A DNA stretch of 64,000 nucleotides from positions 9,598-73,597 of the forward strand of contig NZ_LUHJ01000047.1 of assembly GCF_001597745.1 (NCBI RefSeq), written 5' to 3'. Made by a program: the position numbers and the translations under genes. How positions within the stretch are numbered: the stretch's first letter is position 1; the number at the start of each line of letters is the position of its first letter. Under the pieces are notes generated by a model. The model did no database searches. It saw only the letters and a list, made by a program, of their open reading frames with translations, and was not told the origin of the DNA. Origin of the DNA: Anabaena sp. 4-3 (lineage in GTDB: Bacteria; Cyanobacteriota; Cyanobacteriia; Cyanobacteriales; Nostocaceae). Positions 26,938 to 36,290 of the stretch are shown here, piece after piece.

Positions 26938-29358
26938 TTACCGATATTTGTGTTGTTCTAGTAGTTGTTGCGCTCTGGGTTTATAAACTAAATAGAATAA
27001 AGCCTCAAGGTAGCGTAACAAGTCTTCTCGGTTCTCCTGAGATGTGAAATTCCAGAAGCCATAAATCCGTGCTAATGATAACAACTTAGTTGTGTGAATC
27101 TTCCAGGTGTATGTGCTGTATACACGGTCAATTGCTTGCTGAGAAACTCTACCCCAATAGGAGGGATCTTGTTGACATTTATTGATAAATTCCAGAATTT
27201 TCTGGGCCGTTTCTTCTAAATTGGTGGGGTTAATGTAAAAACCATTGACTTGATCTTGAATAATTTCTAATGGCCCACCAAATTGAGTTGCAAAGGTTGG
27301 TAAACCAGAAATCATCGCTTCTAGAATTGTCAAACCAAAGGCTTCAAATAAGGCTGGTTGAACAAAGATACCTTGATGGTCGGCGATAACGCGATAAATT
27401 TCTCCAGAGTCGCTTTTTGATAGGCGTACACCCAACCAGCGAATTTTGCCATAGAGATTGTACTCGTCAATGATGCGGTACAGTTTAATGATTTCATCCC
27501 GTTCTTCGTTATCGCCTGATTCTTCCACACGTAACTTGCCGGCGACTAAAATTAAGTTGCAATGTTCTTGCAAGTCTTTACTTTGACCAAAGCATTCTGC
27601 TAAACCGGTGAGGTTTTTAATCCGGTCGAGACGGGCCATTGAGAAGAGGGGACGCTTGTTAGGATCATCGAGTTTGCCGAAGATTTGGCTAGGATCTTCT
27701 AAAGTAAATAACATTTCGGTGATGCGATCGCGATCGCTGTCTACCCTGTCTTCAGTACGAGTGTAGGGGAAATAAGCATTTTCATTTACCCCAGGTGGTA
27801 CAACATTAAACTTGGGACTAAACAACTCAATGCCATTCACCACATGATACAACTCTGGCATGGTAAAGCATTTGTAAGATTCATACTGTCCCACACTATC
27901 CGGTGTCCCGACAATTTCCTGGTAGGTGCTGCTGATAATAAAGTTAGCTGCATTCATCGCAATCAAATCAGCAGTAAATTGCAAGGAAAAATGATATTTA
28001 TCGTCTAAATCTTGCCAGTAGAGGTTACTAAACAAATATTTAGATTTTTCCAAAGCGTGGGCGATGTTGCACTGGGTAATTTTCATCCGTCGCGCCAACA
28101 AAAACGCGACTAAGTTACCATCAGTGTAGTTACCCACAATTAAATCTGGTCTACCGTGAAATTCTGCTAATAATTCCTTTTCTGCATCAATGGCGAAGGT
28201 TTCCAGATAAGGCCAAAACTCAAATCTAGAAATCCAGTTTTGCGTCATATTGGGGTTGAATTCCCGCAGAGGTACGCGCAAAATCCAGGCGTTTTCTGTC
28301 CCGTGAACTTTTTCTAGTCGTTGGTTGCACAGAGTCCCGTCACTGTTGGGAATCAGACGGGTGAGAATAATTACCTTTGGCTGGACGTTTAACCCTTCTA
28401 AACCAGCCAGGATGACATCTTCTTGCAGTTGCTTTTCTAAATTTTTCGCTTGGTCAAGCACATACACCACCTGACCACCAGTATCAGGACGACCTAAGAC
28501 ACCCTCTTGCCCAAACCAACCATGTGCTGACACCAGGATGATTCTAAAAATCATCGGGATGCGAGAGATGAAAGCTTCTAGGGTTTGGGGGTCGGGAGAG
28601 TCGATTAATTCATCGAGAATATTTAAGGTTTCCTGAACACGCCCGGCTGTATTACCCCAACCTGGCTCAAAGCCCATCATTTGCAATTGTAAGCGAAATT
28701 GTTCGTAAGGTTCATCGCTGGGTCTTTGGCTAACAATCGCTAAGGCTTTCTTGACTTGTTGGGACAGTTGCTGTTGAGATTGGATATTATTGTTAATCAG
28801 CAGTTGCACACCATTGTAGTGGTGTAGGCGCAGGAAATTAAATAAGCCTTCTAGCCATTGTTTCGGGTCTTGAAACAGTTTGCTGGATAGATAACGGTTG
28901 AGAAACTGCACACCCTTACCAATGTTTTTGGGGTCGCGGATGGTTGGGGAATAATCATAAAAGGGGCCAAAATCGAGTTCTAGCAAGTCACCCTCTTGGG
29001 GGTGGAATTTATTCACCAAGCGATCGCGCAGATCCAACAGTTCCTGTACTGTCATCGACTCCACATCTAAATCTGCTGTCAGTCGATAAACTTCTTGACT
29101 AGCAATCTTCGGGCGAATGATGAAACAAATATTTGATTCTTCTTGAATAATTTCCTGAGTATAGTAAATTAGTTTACCTAAACGAGAATAAGTATAAAAT
29201 GTGTTCGTTTTTTCTGTTTTAGAGCAATACTCATTATACTCGTTCAAGATGTCATTACGCAACAAATAATTTTGCTCTTTTTGGCGTAGTTGACTCAAAA
29301 AGTTACGCAAATCACTTCTTTCTTCGCTCTCCAATATTGCCTGAATCAATTCTGACAT
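26938..29358 (-). CDS. susA: Sucrose synthase
   Basis: Reversibly cleaves sucrose with a nucleoside diphosphate to NDP-glucose and fructose. The 806-residue length is typical. The N-terminal sucrose-synthase domain spans about 1-260. The GT-B glycosyltransferase half opens at VLGRPDTGGQVVYVLDQA (near 285-302), and carries NYTDGNLVAFLLARRM, SMARLDRIKNLTGLAECF and the E-x7-E signature EAFGLTILE (about 660-680). In Anabaena this enzyme degrades sucrose and affects polysaccharide and nitrogen-fixing growth. Monocistronic, with a 390-base upstream gap. Confidence 0.97.
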   Translation of the reverse strand: MSELIQAILESEERSDLRNFLSQLRQKEQNYLLRNDILNEYNEYCSKTEKTNTFYTYSRLGKLIYYTQEIIQEESNICFIIRPKIASQEVYRLTADLDVESMTVQELLDLRDRLVNKFHPQEGDLLELDFGPFYDYSPTIRDPKNIGKGVQFLNRYLSSKLFQDPKQWLEGLFNFLRLHHYNGVQLLINNNIQSQQQLSQQVKKALAIVSQRPSDEPYEQFRLQLQMMGFEPGWGNTAGRVQETLNILDELIDSPDPQTLEAFISRIPMIFRIILVSAHGWFGQEGVLGRPDTGGQVVYVLDQAKNLEKQLQEDVILAGLEGLNVQPKVIILTRLIPNSDGTLCNQRLEKVHGTENAWILRVPLREFNPNMTQNWISRFEFWPYLETFAIDAEKELLAEFHGRPDLIVGNYTDGNLVAFLLARRMKITQCNIAHALEKSKYLFSNLYWQDLDDKYHFSLQFTADLIAMNAANFIISSTYQEIVGTPDSVGQYESYKCFTMPELYHVVNGIELFSPKFNVVPPGVNENAYFPYTRTEDRVDSDRDRITEMLFTLEDPSQIFGKLDDPNKRPLFSMARLDRIKNLTGLAECFGQSKDLQEHCNLILVAGKLRVEESGDNEERDEIIKLYRIIDEYNLYGKIRWLGVRLSKSDSGEIYRVIADHQGIFVQPALFEAFGLTILEAMISGLPTFATQFGGPLEIIQDQVNGFYINPTNLEETAQKILEFINKCQQDPSYWGRVSQQAIDRVYSTYTWKIHTTKLLSLARIYGFWNFTSQENREDLLRYLEALFYLVYKPRAQQLLEQHKYR

Positions 29359-29748
29359 AGTAACCCCTGAATGAAGATTTTATTTCTAGGGTAGCGCAAC
29401 CTGAAAACCTAGAAGTAAAACACGTTATAAAGCAAAAATACTCAGATAGATAGATATACCTGTGTTTTTTTCATCCTTATCAATTCGTGTTCTTATTTAC
29501 TTAGAATAACTATGACTAATTATTATTGGCTCTAACTAAAGACAGACTACTTTTTATACTATTGATATATATGTAATAAATACTTATTTATACTTAATAT
29601 AAATTACAGTCAGGCGATGCACAGATGAAAATACGCTCTAACCCTTATTTTTACGTTGTGAGCAGTGCATCGCCTGATGAGGGTAAGACAGCCCCCACCT
29701 TATGTAGTCCCTGTTCCCTGTTAAGAGTTCCCTGTTCCCTGTTCCCTT
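29359..29748. other. susA upstream region
   Basis: Holds the susA promoter (minus strand, right of the stop of the next gene), a MITE-like element at 29610-29677, and a TTCCCTG-type tandem stretch at 29706-29748 that runs up to the PBP4 stop. No gene supported. Confidence 0.6.
29610..29677. repeat. MITE-like element with 13-base inverted ends
   Basis: TCAGGCGATGCAC (29610-29622) and GTGCATCGCCTGA (29665-29677) are perfect inverted ends around 42 bases. A single right end with the same TTTTACGTTGT flank recurs at 45206-45233. Confidence 0.8.
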
Positions 29749-31212
29749 TTAACAAGGCTTTAACTGTGTCAACAAGACTACAATTTCATCAATAGCTTGG
29801 CGCAGGGTACTTGCAGGCTGTTCTGATTGATTCACCATAATACTGAACACCAAAGGCTCATATTCAGGTGTATTCATATATCCTGACAGGGAAATTGCAC
29901 CCCTGAGTGTGCCTGTTTTTGCTTGTACAATTCCCTCAGCCGGAGTATTACGCAAACGACTTGCTAAAGTCCCATTTTTCCCAGCTACAGGTAAAGATGC
30001 ACGATACACATTTGCAACAGGTGTTTTTGCTATACCCTGCAAAGTTTGTACTAACGCTTCCGGGCTAATTAAATTCCGGCGTGATAAACCGGAACCATCT
30101 GCCAACTGATAACCTGTCGGATCAACTCCCAACTTCGTTAAATTTTTCTTGATGGCTTCTAACCCAATATCAGCAGAACTTTGATTTTTCAAAACAGGAG
30201 ATTGCCCACCTAAGACTCTCAACAGAGATTCTGCAAACAGATTATTACTATTTTGATTAGTTTCTTGAATTAATTCCCCTAAAGGTGGCGACTGTACAGA
30301 TGCTAATTCCTGTTGATTAGTGGTACTATGTCCGATAACAGTTTGTCCTAAGTTAATTTTTTCTTGGTTGAAAGCTGTACGCAAACGTCTTAAGAAGTAA
30401 GCATCAGGATCAACTACAGGTAACTCTACTAAATAGGGTGCAGAATTCGCTGATACTTGTCCTTCAATCCGCAGGATTCTGCCAGTTAAGTCACGGCTAA
30501 TATTAATGTAACTCGGTTGATTTTCGGCGACGGTTACTGAGCGATTAACTACTAACCATTGTCGGACTTCAGTTGGTTCATTCCAAACTAATTGGGGAGT
30601 TTTACCAACAGTTTGGGGTATCAGCTTAAAACCCACAATATTTTGATTTAAAATAAAACTATTAACTGGCGCACCATAATCTGACTGTATATCTTCCCAT
30701 TGCCAAGTAGAATTAACAACATCTCCTTGAATATAACTATTATCAGCTATTAACTGGGGAATTTGAGTCACACCCTTTTGTCTTAGCTGTTGGACAAGTG
30801 ATTGTAATTGAGTATCATTGAGGCTAGGATCTCCCCTGCCGATAACAGTAAAAACACCGTTACCATTTTGATAAATTGAGGTGCGAATGCGAAAATCTGC
30901 ACCTAGTTGTAACAGTGCTGCTGCTGTCGTCAGTAACTTAGTATTAGAAGCAGGAATAAAATATTTTTCAGCATCTCGACTATAGAGACTCTGCACAGAT
31001 GACAGGGGTTTAATTAACACTCCCCAGCGTGAGCGATTAAAAAGGGGACGATTAATTATGGTATCAATGGCTGTACCCAATTGAGCAGGACAAATTGATT
31101 TTGTGGTAGTTGCTGTTGGGGTTGGGGTTTGTGCTTTGACAAGTTGTTGGGGAACACCGACTTGAACACCAACAAATAACAGCATTAAGCCTAGAGTAAG
31201 TTTTTTGGACAT
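29749..31212 (-). CDS. dacB: D-alanyl-D-alanine carboxypeptidase/endopeptidase (PBP4, S13)
   Basis: A 487-residue periplasmic penicillin-binding protein that trims or opens peptidoglycan peptide cross-links. Signal peptide at residues 1-27. Active-site motifs: SNTK (S89-K92), SNN within NQNSNNLFAESLL (about 340), and KTGTLRGA (about 437). The large insert between SxxK and SxN (about 120-320) is typical of the S13 family. A histidine kinase gene lies upstream with a 62-base gap on the same strand, so the two may be co-transcribed. Confidence 0.95.
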   Translation of the reverse strand: MSKKLTLGLMLLFVGVQVGVPQQLVKAQTPTPTATTTKSICPAQLGTAIDTIINRPLFNRSRWGVLIKPLSSVQSLYSRDAEKYFIPASNTKLLTTAAALLQLGADFRIRTSIYQNGNGVFTVIGRGDPSLNDTQLQSLVQQLRQKGVTQIPQLIADNSYIQGDVVNSTWQWEDIQSDYGAPVNSFILNQNIVGFKLIPQTVGKTPQLVWNEPTEVRQWLVVNRSVTVAENQPSYINISRDLTGRILRIEGQVSANSAPYLVELPVVDPDAYFLRRLRTAFNQEKINLGQTVIGHSTTNQQELASVQSPPLGELIQETNQNSNNLFAESLLRVLGGQSPVLKNQSSADIGLEAIKKNLTKLGVDPTGYQLADGSGLSRRNLISPEALVQTLQGIAKTPVANVYRASLPVAGKNGTLASRLRNTPAEGIVQAKTGTLRGAISLSGYMNTPEYEPLVFSIMVNQSEQPASTLRQAIDEIVVLLTQLKPC

Positions 31213-31274
31213 TTTATATCTTACACCTCAAGCGATAGACCAAGAATAGGTAGATAAATTTAAGGTTTTTGACT

Positions 31275-32714
31275 CTATCTCCCCCCTAGTTTTGGATCTT
31301 TGCCTTCTGGTACTAGCTGTACTGTAAAAATAGATCCTTCATCAAGCTGACTTTTGACGGTAATCGAACCACCACAATTCCATAACAGGCGTTGCACAAT
31401 TGTTAAACCCAAACCTGCGCCGTTAATCTCCTCACTGTTTCCTGAACGCACACGATAAAAGCAGTCAAAAATTTTGGGAATTTCGCCCTCGGCGATACCA
31501 ATGCCTGTGTCACGGACTTCTAGTTGTACATATTCATCCTCAATTCTGGCTGTTACCCAGACTTCACCGCCTGTGGGGGTAAACTTGAGGCTGTTATACA
31601 GGAGGTGAATTACTATCTGTCTGAGTCCACCATTGACGCACCACACAGGCGGTAAATCAGTGGGTATGGTGTAGGCTAGCATGATACCTTTCTCTTGGGC
31701 TACAGGTTGGTAGGTGCTGACTACTCCTGGTACAATATCAGCAAGTTTAACTAATTCTAAGTTAGTCGCCTCCAAAGTATGCTCTAGTTCTACTAGATCC
31801 AATAGACTGGTAATTAGTGTACTTTGGCGATCGCACTGAGTATTGAGCATTTGTAAATATCGCTGTCGCTGTTGGGGTTTGAGATTAGGCGAACTCAACA
31901 GCGACAGGGCTGTTTTCATTTGCGTCAGGGGTGTACGCAGTTCTTGAGAAACATTTTTGAGATATTCATCTTTCTGTTGTTCTTTTTTTTGCAGGGTTTG
32001 ATTTTGTCCCTGTAATTTACCTATCCTTTCATGTCTAATTTGCCGATTAATTTCATCTTGTCGCTGGATTTGTTTAGCAAACAGCAAACTCCACAGTGCT
32101 GGTTCGCAGATATTTTGACAGATCAAATCGGCTGGTGCAATTTGATTTGATTCTAATTGAATCTCTTGTTTCAAGCCATCTAGTACGTTTTGAATAACTC
32201 TGCTATCAATAGTCGTAATTGTCAATAAAGTTAGATTTTTCGGCGAATTTTCTTTTGCTAAATTTTCGCTCTCATCGTTTCTCACCTGTTGAGATGCTAC
32301 CAATAAACTGCTAAACTTTGGCGATAATACTATCAAGAAGTATTCTCGATGCAATTGATTATTTGCTAATAGTTCCACATCCACCTGATTAATATATGGT
32401 GTCATGGTTTCCTGCTGTTCTTCTTGGGTTACTATATCTTTTTTTGCTGCGTCTGCTCCCTTAATTTGGCAATTGTAGATATTAATTGGCTGCTTTATTG
32501 ATAACTGATAACGCCGTAATTCCTGACACCAAATTTTACCCGGTGGCAGTTTCACCCAGAGTGTTGCATTGATTTGCTGCTCAATGAGTAAGTCTATTTG
32601 CGCTCTCACCATTGATAGCAGCGTAGCAGCATTGAGAGGAATTGGTTGGGGGGACGCTTCCGCTCCTACAGCTAGCTGATAAACTGACAAATCTTGATGC
32701 AGGAAGTCATTCAT
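31275..32714 (-). CDS. Sensor kinase-like protein with DICT-like domain; His to Gln in H-box
   Basis: A 479-residue soluble protein. Residues 10-180 resemble the DICT sensory domain (WVKLPPGKIW, FLIVLSPKFSSLLVASQQV); a helix-rich linker (215-250) precedes the HisKA region. The H-box reads VSQELRTPLT: the expected phospho-accepting His is Gln257 (codon CAA, read from the DNA). The ATPase domain keeps N (LLYNSLKFTPTGG), G1 (DTGIGI), F (FYR) and G2 (GAGLGLTIV). So ATP binding looks intact but autophosphorylation at the usual place is not possible. No membrane segment or partner regulator is adjacent. Confidence 0.88.
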   Translation of the reverse strand: MNDFLHQDLSVYQLAVGAEASPQPIPLNAATLLSMVRAQIDLLIEQQINATLWVKLPPGKIWCQELRRYQLSIKQPINIYNCQIKGADAAKKDIVTQEEQQETMTPYINQVDVELLANNQLHREYFLIVLSPKFSSLLVASQQVRNDESENLAKENSPKNLTLLTITTIDSRVIQNVLDGLKQEIQLESNQIAPADLICQNICEPALWSLLFAKQIQRQDEINRQIRHERIGKLQGQNQTLQKKEQQKDEYLKNVSQELRTPLTQMKTALSLLSSPNLKPQQRQRYLQMLNTQCDRQSTLITSLLDLVELEHTLEATNLELVKLADIVPGVVSTYQPVAQEKGIMLAYTIPTDLPPVWCVNGGLRQIVIHLLYNSLKFTPTGGEVWVTARIEDEYVQLEVRDTGIGIAEGEIPKIFDCFYRVRSGNSEEINGAGLGLTIVQRLLWNCGGSITVKSQLDEGSIFTVQLVPEGKDPKLGGR

Positions 32715-33208
32715 GAGTTGAACACAACCAATAAAATTAAGGGCAATGAGGAAGTAATCATGTAATTAATTTTCGCGTATTTATATGCTTTTTGCTCAAA
32801 ATCTAGATAAAAGACATATTAATGAATTAGATAGTTAATTATTACTCTACAAAATTTGATTTTGTTAAAATTTGTTGCAGTTTTGAAAATACATTAAGAT
32901 TTTTTCATACTTTGATATCTCTTGATCAAAGATGGTTATCTTACCAGAAAATTACCACGTATTTTTATTTTTTCGAGAGATAAAAATGAATGATGAAAAT
33001 TGAGGGGTGAATGCAGAGATAGGAGAATGATCAGTAACTAAAGCCAAATGGTATGATACAGTCTCAGTAGAGAAAATCATGTCAATTTCTGTTTCAACGC
33101 CAAGACACAGAGACGCAAAGAAAAACCCATATCTTTGACTAGGTAAGGTGTAAGGGTTCTGCACACTTACACCTGTATGTTTACCCTGGTTGAAAAGTTG
33201 CGCTGTTT
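32715..33208. other. Gap upstream of the DICT-like kinase
   Basis: No gene I can support; the 70-residue minus frame at 32952-33164 has no ribosome binding site or family resemblance. Contains a 9-base inverted repeat AGGTGTAAG/CTTACACCT (33146-33174), which could end murE transcripts, and a CGCCAAGACACAGAGACGCAAAG-like dispersed motif at about 33097. Confidence 0.5.
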
Positions 33209-34711
33209 TTAACCTTGTGAGTTGATTCTCGTTTGTAATGCGTGACGTGCGTGTTCTCGGTCGTCAAAGTGGATTTTTTCTGTACCGAGAATTTGGTAGT
33301 CTTCGTGACCTTTACCAGCCAATAATACACCGTCGCCGGGTTGGGCTTGTAAAATTGCGGTTTGGATAGCGGTAGCGCGATCGCAAATTACCATCGGCTG
33401 TATTGTATCAGGTATACCTGCCAAAACATCCTCTAAAATCCGTTCTGGGTGTTCAGTGCGGGGATTGTCCGAGGTAACAACCGCTACATCAGCTAATTCC
33501 GCCGCAATTTTACCCATTTTCGGGCGTTTAGTGCGATCGCGATCGCCACCACAACCAAACACACAAATCATCTTCCCAGGAATAAACGGCCGGGCGGCTT
33601 TGAGTAAGTTTTCTAAACTATCTGGTGTATGGGCATAATCCACAATCACACTAATATCTTGGTCAGGGCTAATTTGTACCCGTTCCATCCGTCCGGGAAC
33701 TCCCGGAAACTCACCAATAGCATTTGCTACCAATTGCAAGTCTAAACCCAGATGTAAAACCGCACCAACTGCTGCTAAAAGATTTTCTAAATTATATTGA
33801 CCAACTAAAGGCGATTTAAAACTTACCTCACCCTCTGGTGTATGCAGAGTCCCACTCACACCATTTGGCTGATAGTTCAAATTACTCATCCACAAATCAG
33901 CATTACTATCATTAACGCTGTAACTCCATACCTTTTGACGATTCAAAGCAGCAATTAAGCGTTTACCGTAGGCATCATCAGCATGAATAATCGCCCGTCC
34001 TTTGAGATATTCAGGACTAAATAACAAAGCTTTCGCCCCAAAATAATCTTCCATATCTTGGTGAAAGTCCAAATGGTCTTGAGTCAGGTTACTAAACACC
34101 CCCACCTCAAACGGACAACCCAAAACCCGGCCTTGCGCCAAAGCGTGAGAACTGACTTCCATCACCCCAAACTCACAACCAGCCTTTACAGCTTGCGCTA
34201 GCTGCTGTTGTAGTTCCACCGCGAAGGGTGTAGTATGGGCGGCTGTTTGTTCAAAACCAGCCCAACGAGTGTAGAGAGTTCCCATCAAAGCCGTTGGTAA
34301 TTGGGCTTTGGTGAGGAAAAATTCAATTAAGTGAGTGGTAGTAGTTTTACCATTAGTACCAGTCACACCCACCAATTTGAGTTTCTGCCCAGGATATCCA
34401 TAAAAAGCCGCCGCAATTTGGGCGCAAGCTTTAGTCATGTTGTTAGCACTAATGACAACAGCCTCATCTGTCGGAGGATTTTTTTCTACAGCTTGGGGGG
34501 AAACAATGGCAGCGACAGCACCGGATGCGATCGCACTCGGCCAGAATTCCCCACCATCTACCCTTGTACCAGGCATTCCAATAAACAAGTCTCCCACACC
34601 GCAAGCATGGGAATTAGTTTTTAATCCTTGAACTTCAGCATCCGCCAAAGCCGGATTATTAGGGATTTGATCCACACTATCTACTGCTGCTAGTAATTCC
34701 CGCAATTTCAT
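33209..34711 (-). CDS. murE: UDP-N-acetylmuramoyl-tripeptide synthetase MurE
   Basis: Adds the third amino acid to the peptidoglycan stem. P-loop GVTGTNGKTTTTHL (near 105), SSHALAQGRV, FSNLTQDHLDFHQ and the DNPRTEHP motif near 410 that marks meso-diaminopimelate-adding enzymes. The frame extends to 34732, but a GAGG site 8 bases before the ATG at 34711 (MKLRELLAAVDS) supports that start, giving 500 residues. It follows a glutaredoxin gene by 32 bases and is probably in its operon. Confidence 0.96.
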   Translation of the reverse strand: MKLRELLAAVDSVDQIPNNPALADAEVQGLKTNSHACGVGDLFIGMPGTRVDGGEFWPSAIASGAVAAIVSPQAVEKNPPTDEAVVISANNMTKACAQIAAAFYGYPGQKLKLVGVTGTNGKTTTTHLIEFFLTKAQLPTALMGTLYTRWAGFEQTAAHTTPFAVELQQQLAQAVKAGCEFGVMEVSSHALAQGRVLGCPFEVGVFSNLTQDHLDFHQDMEDYFGAKALLFSPEYLKGRAIIHADDAYGKRLIAALNRQKVWSYSVNDSNADLWMSNLNYQPNGVSGTLHTPEGEVSFKSPLVGQYNLENLLAAVGAVLHLGLDLQLVANAIGEFPGVPGRMERVQISPDQDISVIVDYAHTPDSLENLLKAARPFIPGKMICVFGCGGDRDRTKRPKMGKIAAELADVAVVTSDNPRTEHPERILEDVLAGIPDTIQPMVICDRATAIQTAILQAQPGDGVLLAGKGHEDYQILGTEKIHFDDREHARHALQTRINSQG

Positions 34712-34743
34712 TTTGTGAACCTCGCCACACATTTATCTTGCGC

Positions 34744-35031
34744 TTATTCTGCATTATTTTTCTCGCTGTTGGCTAAATACTTATACAACATTTGCTCTAA
34801 TTGCTGCACACTAGCGCGGGGAGAAGGACGGGGTAAAGCTTGTTCTGTCTCGCCATTACTCTTGACTACATGAAGAACTGGAATCTCATACTGATACGCC
34901 CTAAACCAATCTTCACGGGTGGTAATGTCACGAATCTCTAACTCAAATATGGGATTGGGGATTTGTTCCAGCTTTTCTTGTAAGCCTTCACATAAATGAC
35001 AGCCGGGTTTACTGTACAGAATTAATTGCAT
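34744..35031 (-). CDS. Glutaredoxin-like protein (DUF836)
   Basis: A 95-residue thioredoxin-fold protein. It starts LILYSKPGCHLCEGLQEKL with a CxxC redox motif (C11-C14) and has the cis-Pro YEIPVLHVV. It lacks the TVP-glutathione site of classical glutaredoxins and matches the DUF836 group. Redox partner unknown. It is just upstream of murE on the same strand, likely one transcript, without an obvious functional link. Divergent from the Uma2 gene. Confidence 0.92.
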   Translation of the reverse strand: MQLILYSKPGCHLCEGLQEKLEQIPNPIFELEIRDITTREDWFRAYQYEIPVLHVVKSNGETEQALPRPSPRASVQQLEQMLYKYLANSEKNNAE

Positions 35032-35133
35032 TGACCTAAACTTATCGCGCCTATCGCATCTTTAATGATATGCGGAAACTGAATGGCTGAGTCATCGAGC
35101 AAAATAGAGTTATGAATTAGGGTAGGCGATCGC

Positions 35134-35691
35134 ATGACTCAACTCAAATCCCAAATCACACTCGCAGAATACCTCGCACTCCCAGAAGGAGATATCACCT
35201 ACGAATTAGTTGACGGCGAACTAAAACCTAAAATGGCACCAAAAAGATTTCATTCACGATTAACCCTAGCTCTGAGTATACTTTTAACACCGTGGGCGCA
35301 AGGTCGCGGTGAGGTTGGTATCGAGTGGGCGGTGACATTAAAACGCCGAGGACGGGACTGGGTTCCTGTACCAGATTTACTTTATGTGTCATACTCTCGC
35401 CTCAACAGTGATGCGATCGAAGATCAACCCTGTCCCATACCTCCAGACTTAGCGATTGAAATTATCTCTCCCGACCAAAGTTTTGGAGAAATGAGTGCCA
35501 AAGCGACAGACTACCTAGAAGCAGGTGTGTTGCGAGTTTGGGTATTAGATGCCAAAGCCAAAACTGTCACCGTGTTTTATCCTGATGCCAGACCACAAAC
35601 AAAAACTGGTGAAGATAGTTTAGCAGATGACTTGCTGCAAGGCTTGGAAATCACACCGCAGCAGATTTTTCAACAAGCCGGAATTCCTTAG
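35134..35691 (+). CDS. Uma2-family (DUF820) putative endonuclease
   Basis: A 185-residue protein with a restriction-endonuclease-like fold. Conserved EYLALPEGDITYELVDGEL near residue 12, then VPDLLYVS, LAIEIISPDQSF (catalytic D/E-x-x-S), KATDYLEAGVLRVWVLDAKAKTV. Uma2 proteins are greatly expanded in cyanobacteria; no function has been shown for most. A HIP1 site lies across the start region. Single gene. Confidence 0.92.
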   Translation: MTQLKSQITLAEYLALPEGDITYELVDGELKPKMAPKRFHSRLTLALSILLTPWAQGRGEVGIEWAVTLKRRGRDWVPVPDLLYVSYSRLNSDAIEDQPCPIPPDLAIEIISPDQSFGEMSAKATDYLEAGVLRVWVLDAKAKTVTVFYPDARPQTKTGEDSLADDLLQGLEITPQQIFQQAGIP

Positions 35692-35761
35692 TATTTTAGG
35701 AGAGCGATCGCCTAAATGATATCTCCATCGTCAAAGGGCGAGCATATAAGCTCTTGCAATC

Positions 35762-36013
35762 ATGAGAAAATATAGTGAAAACTTCAGTAAAGTCATTATG
35801 AAGCGAGAATTTAATGTAATTATCGAACGTGATGCAGATGGCTATCTTGTAGCGTCCGTACCAAATCTTCCTGGGTGTCATACACAAGCAAGAAATTTAG
35901 ATGATTTGATGGAACGCATTAGAGAAGCCATTGAACTTTGTTTAGAATTTGAGGAAGAGCAGCAAGATTCACTAGACTTTGTGGGTATTCAGCGAGTCGC
36001 AGTTGAAGTATGA
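35762..36013 (+). CDS. hicB: HicB-family antitoxin
   Basis: An 83-residue HicB-like protein, with a partial RNase H-like fold: FNVIIERDADGYLVASVPNL, PGCHTQARNLDDLMERIREA, IELCLEFEEE. The likely start is Met13 (35798, MKREFNVII) because the first 12 residues are not family-like. Its last codons overlap the next start in an ATGA (36010-36013), as in hicB-hicA operons, but the following hicA is truncated, so this is an orphan antitoxin. Confidence 0.88.
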   Translation: MRKYSENFSKVIMKREFNVIIERDADGYLVASVPNLPGCHTQARNLDDLMERIREAIELCLEFEEEQQDSLDFVGIQRVAVEV

Positions 36014-36129
36014 GTCAGTTCCCAAGTGTCACCGGACGAGCTAGTAAAAGTAGGATGGGCATTACCTATAACTATGTATATTTTGTAATTATCAACTGTC
36101 AGAGGCAATGCCCACCCTACGAAGTTTGA
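36010..36129 (+). pseudogene. hicA: Truncated hicA toxin remnant
   Basis: The frame begins MSQFPSVTGRASKSRMG at the ATGA overlap with hicB. The first 10 residues match the HicA N-terminus (MSxLPxVTGxE); after residue 13 the sequence becomes a MITE-like inverted-repeat element (36050-36120) and stops at 36129. The rest of HicA, including the catalytic His, is missing; no downstream fragment was found. The toxin is therefore inactive. Confidence 0.7.
36050..36120. mobile_element. MITE-like element interrupting hicA
   Basis: GTAGGATGGGCATTACC (36050-36066) and GGCAATGCCCACCCTAC (36104-36120) are 17-base inverted ends with two mismatches around 37 bases. A second copy of the family is at 38814-38877. 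No coding capacity, so a non-autonomous element. Confidence 0.75.
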
Positions 36130-36290
36130 TCAATATACTTATCAATATCCTAAAAAATGTTACTAAAGGTGTAAATTATAGCCTGTATCTCAGATTGTGA
36201 GAGACAATATAAATATAGAGTAGCCAAGGGCTGCTAAAAACCAATACCTCATCAAACTCTAAAACAGAGAATGAAATAGAGAGGTGTAAT

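Noticed and set aside
29359-29600. NtcA site (GTA-N8-TAC) upstream of susA
   Set aside because: Only imperfect matches were seen (for example GTA-N8-TAT), too weak to call.
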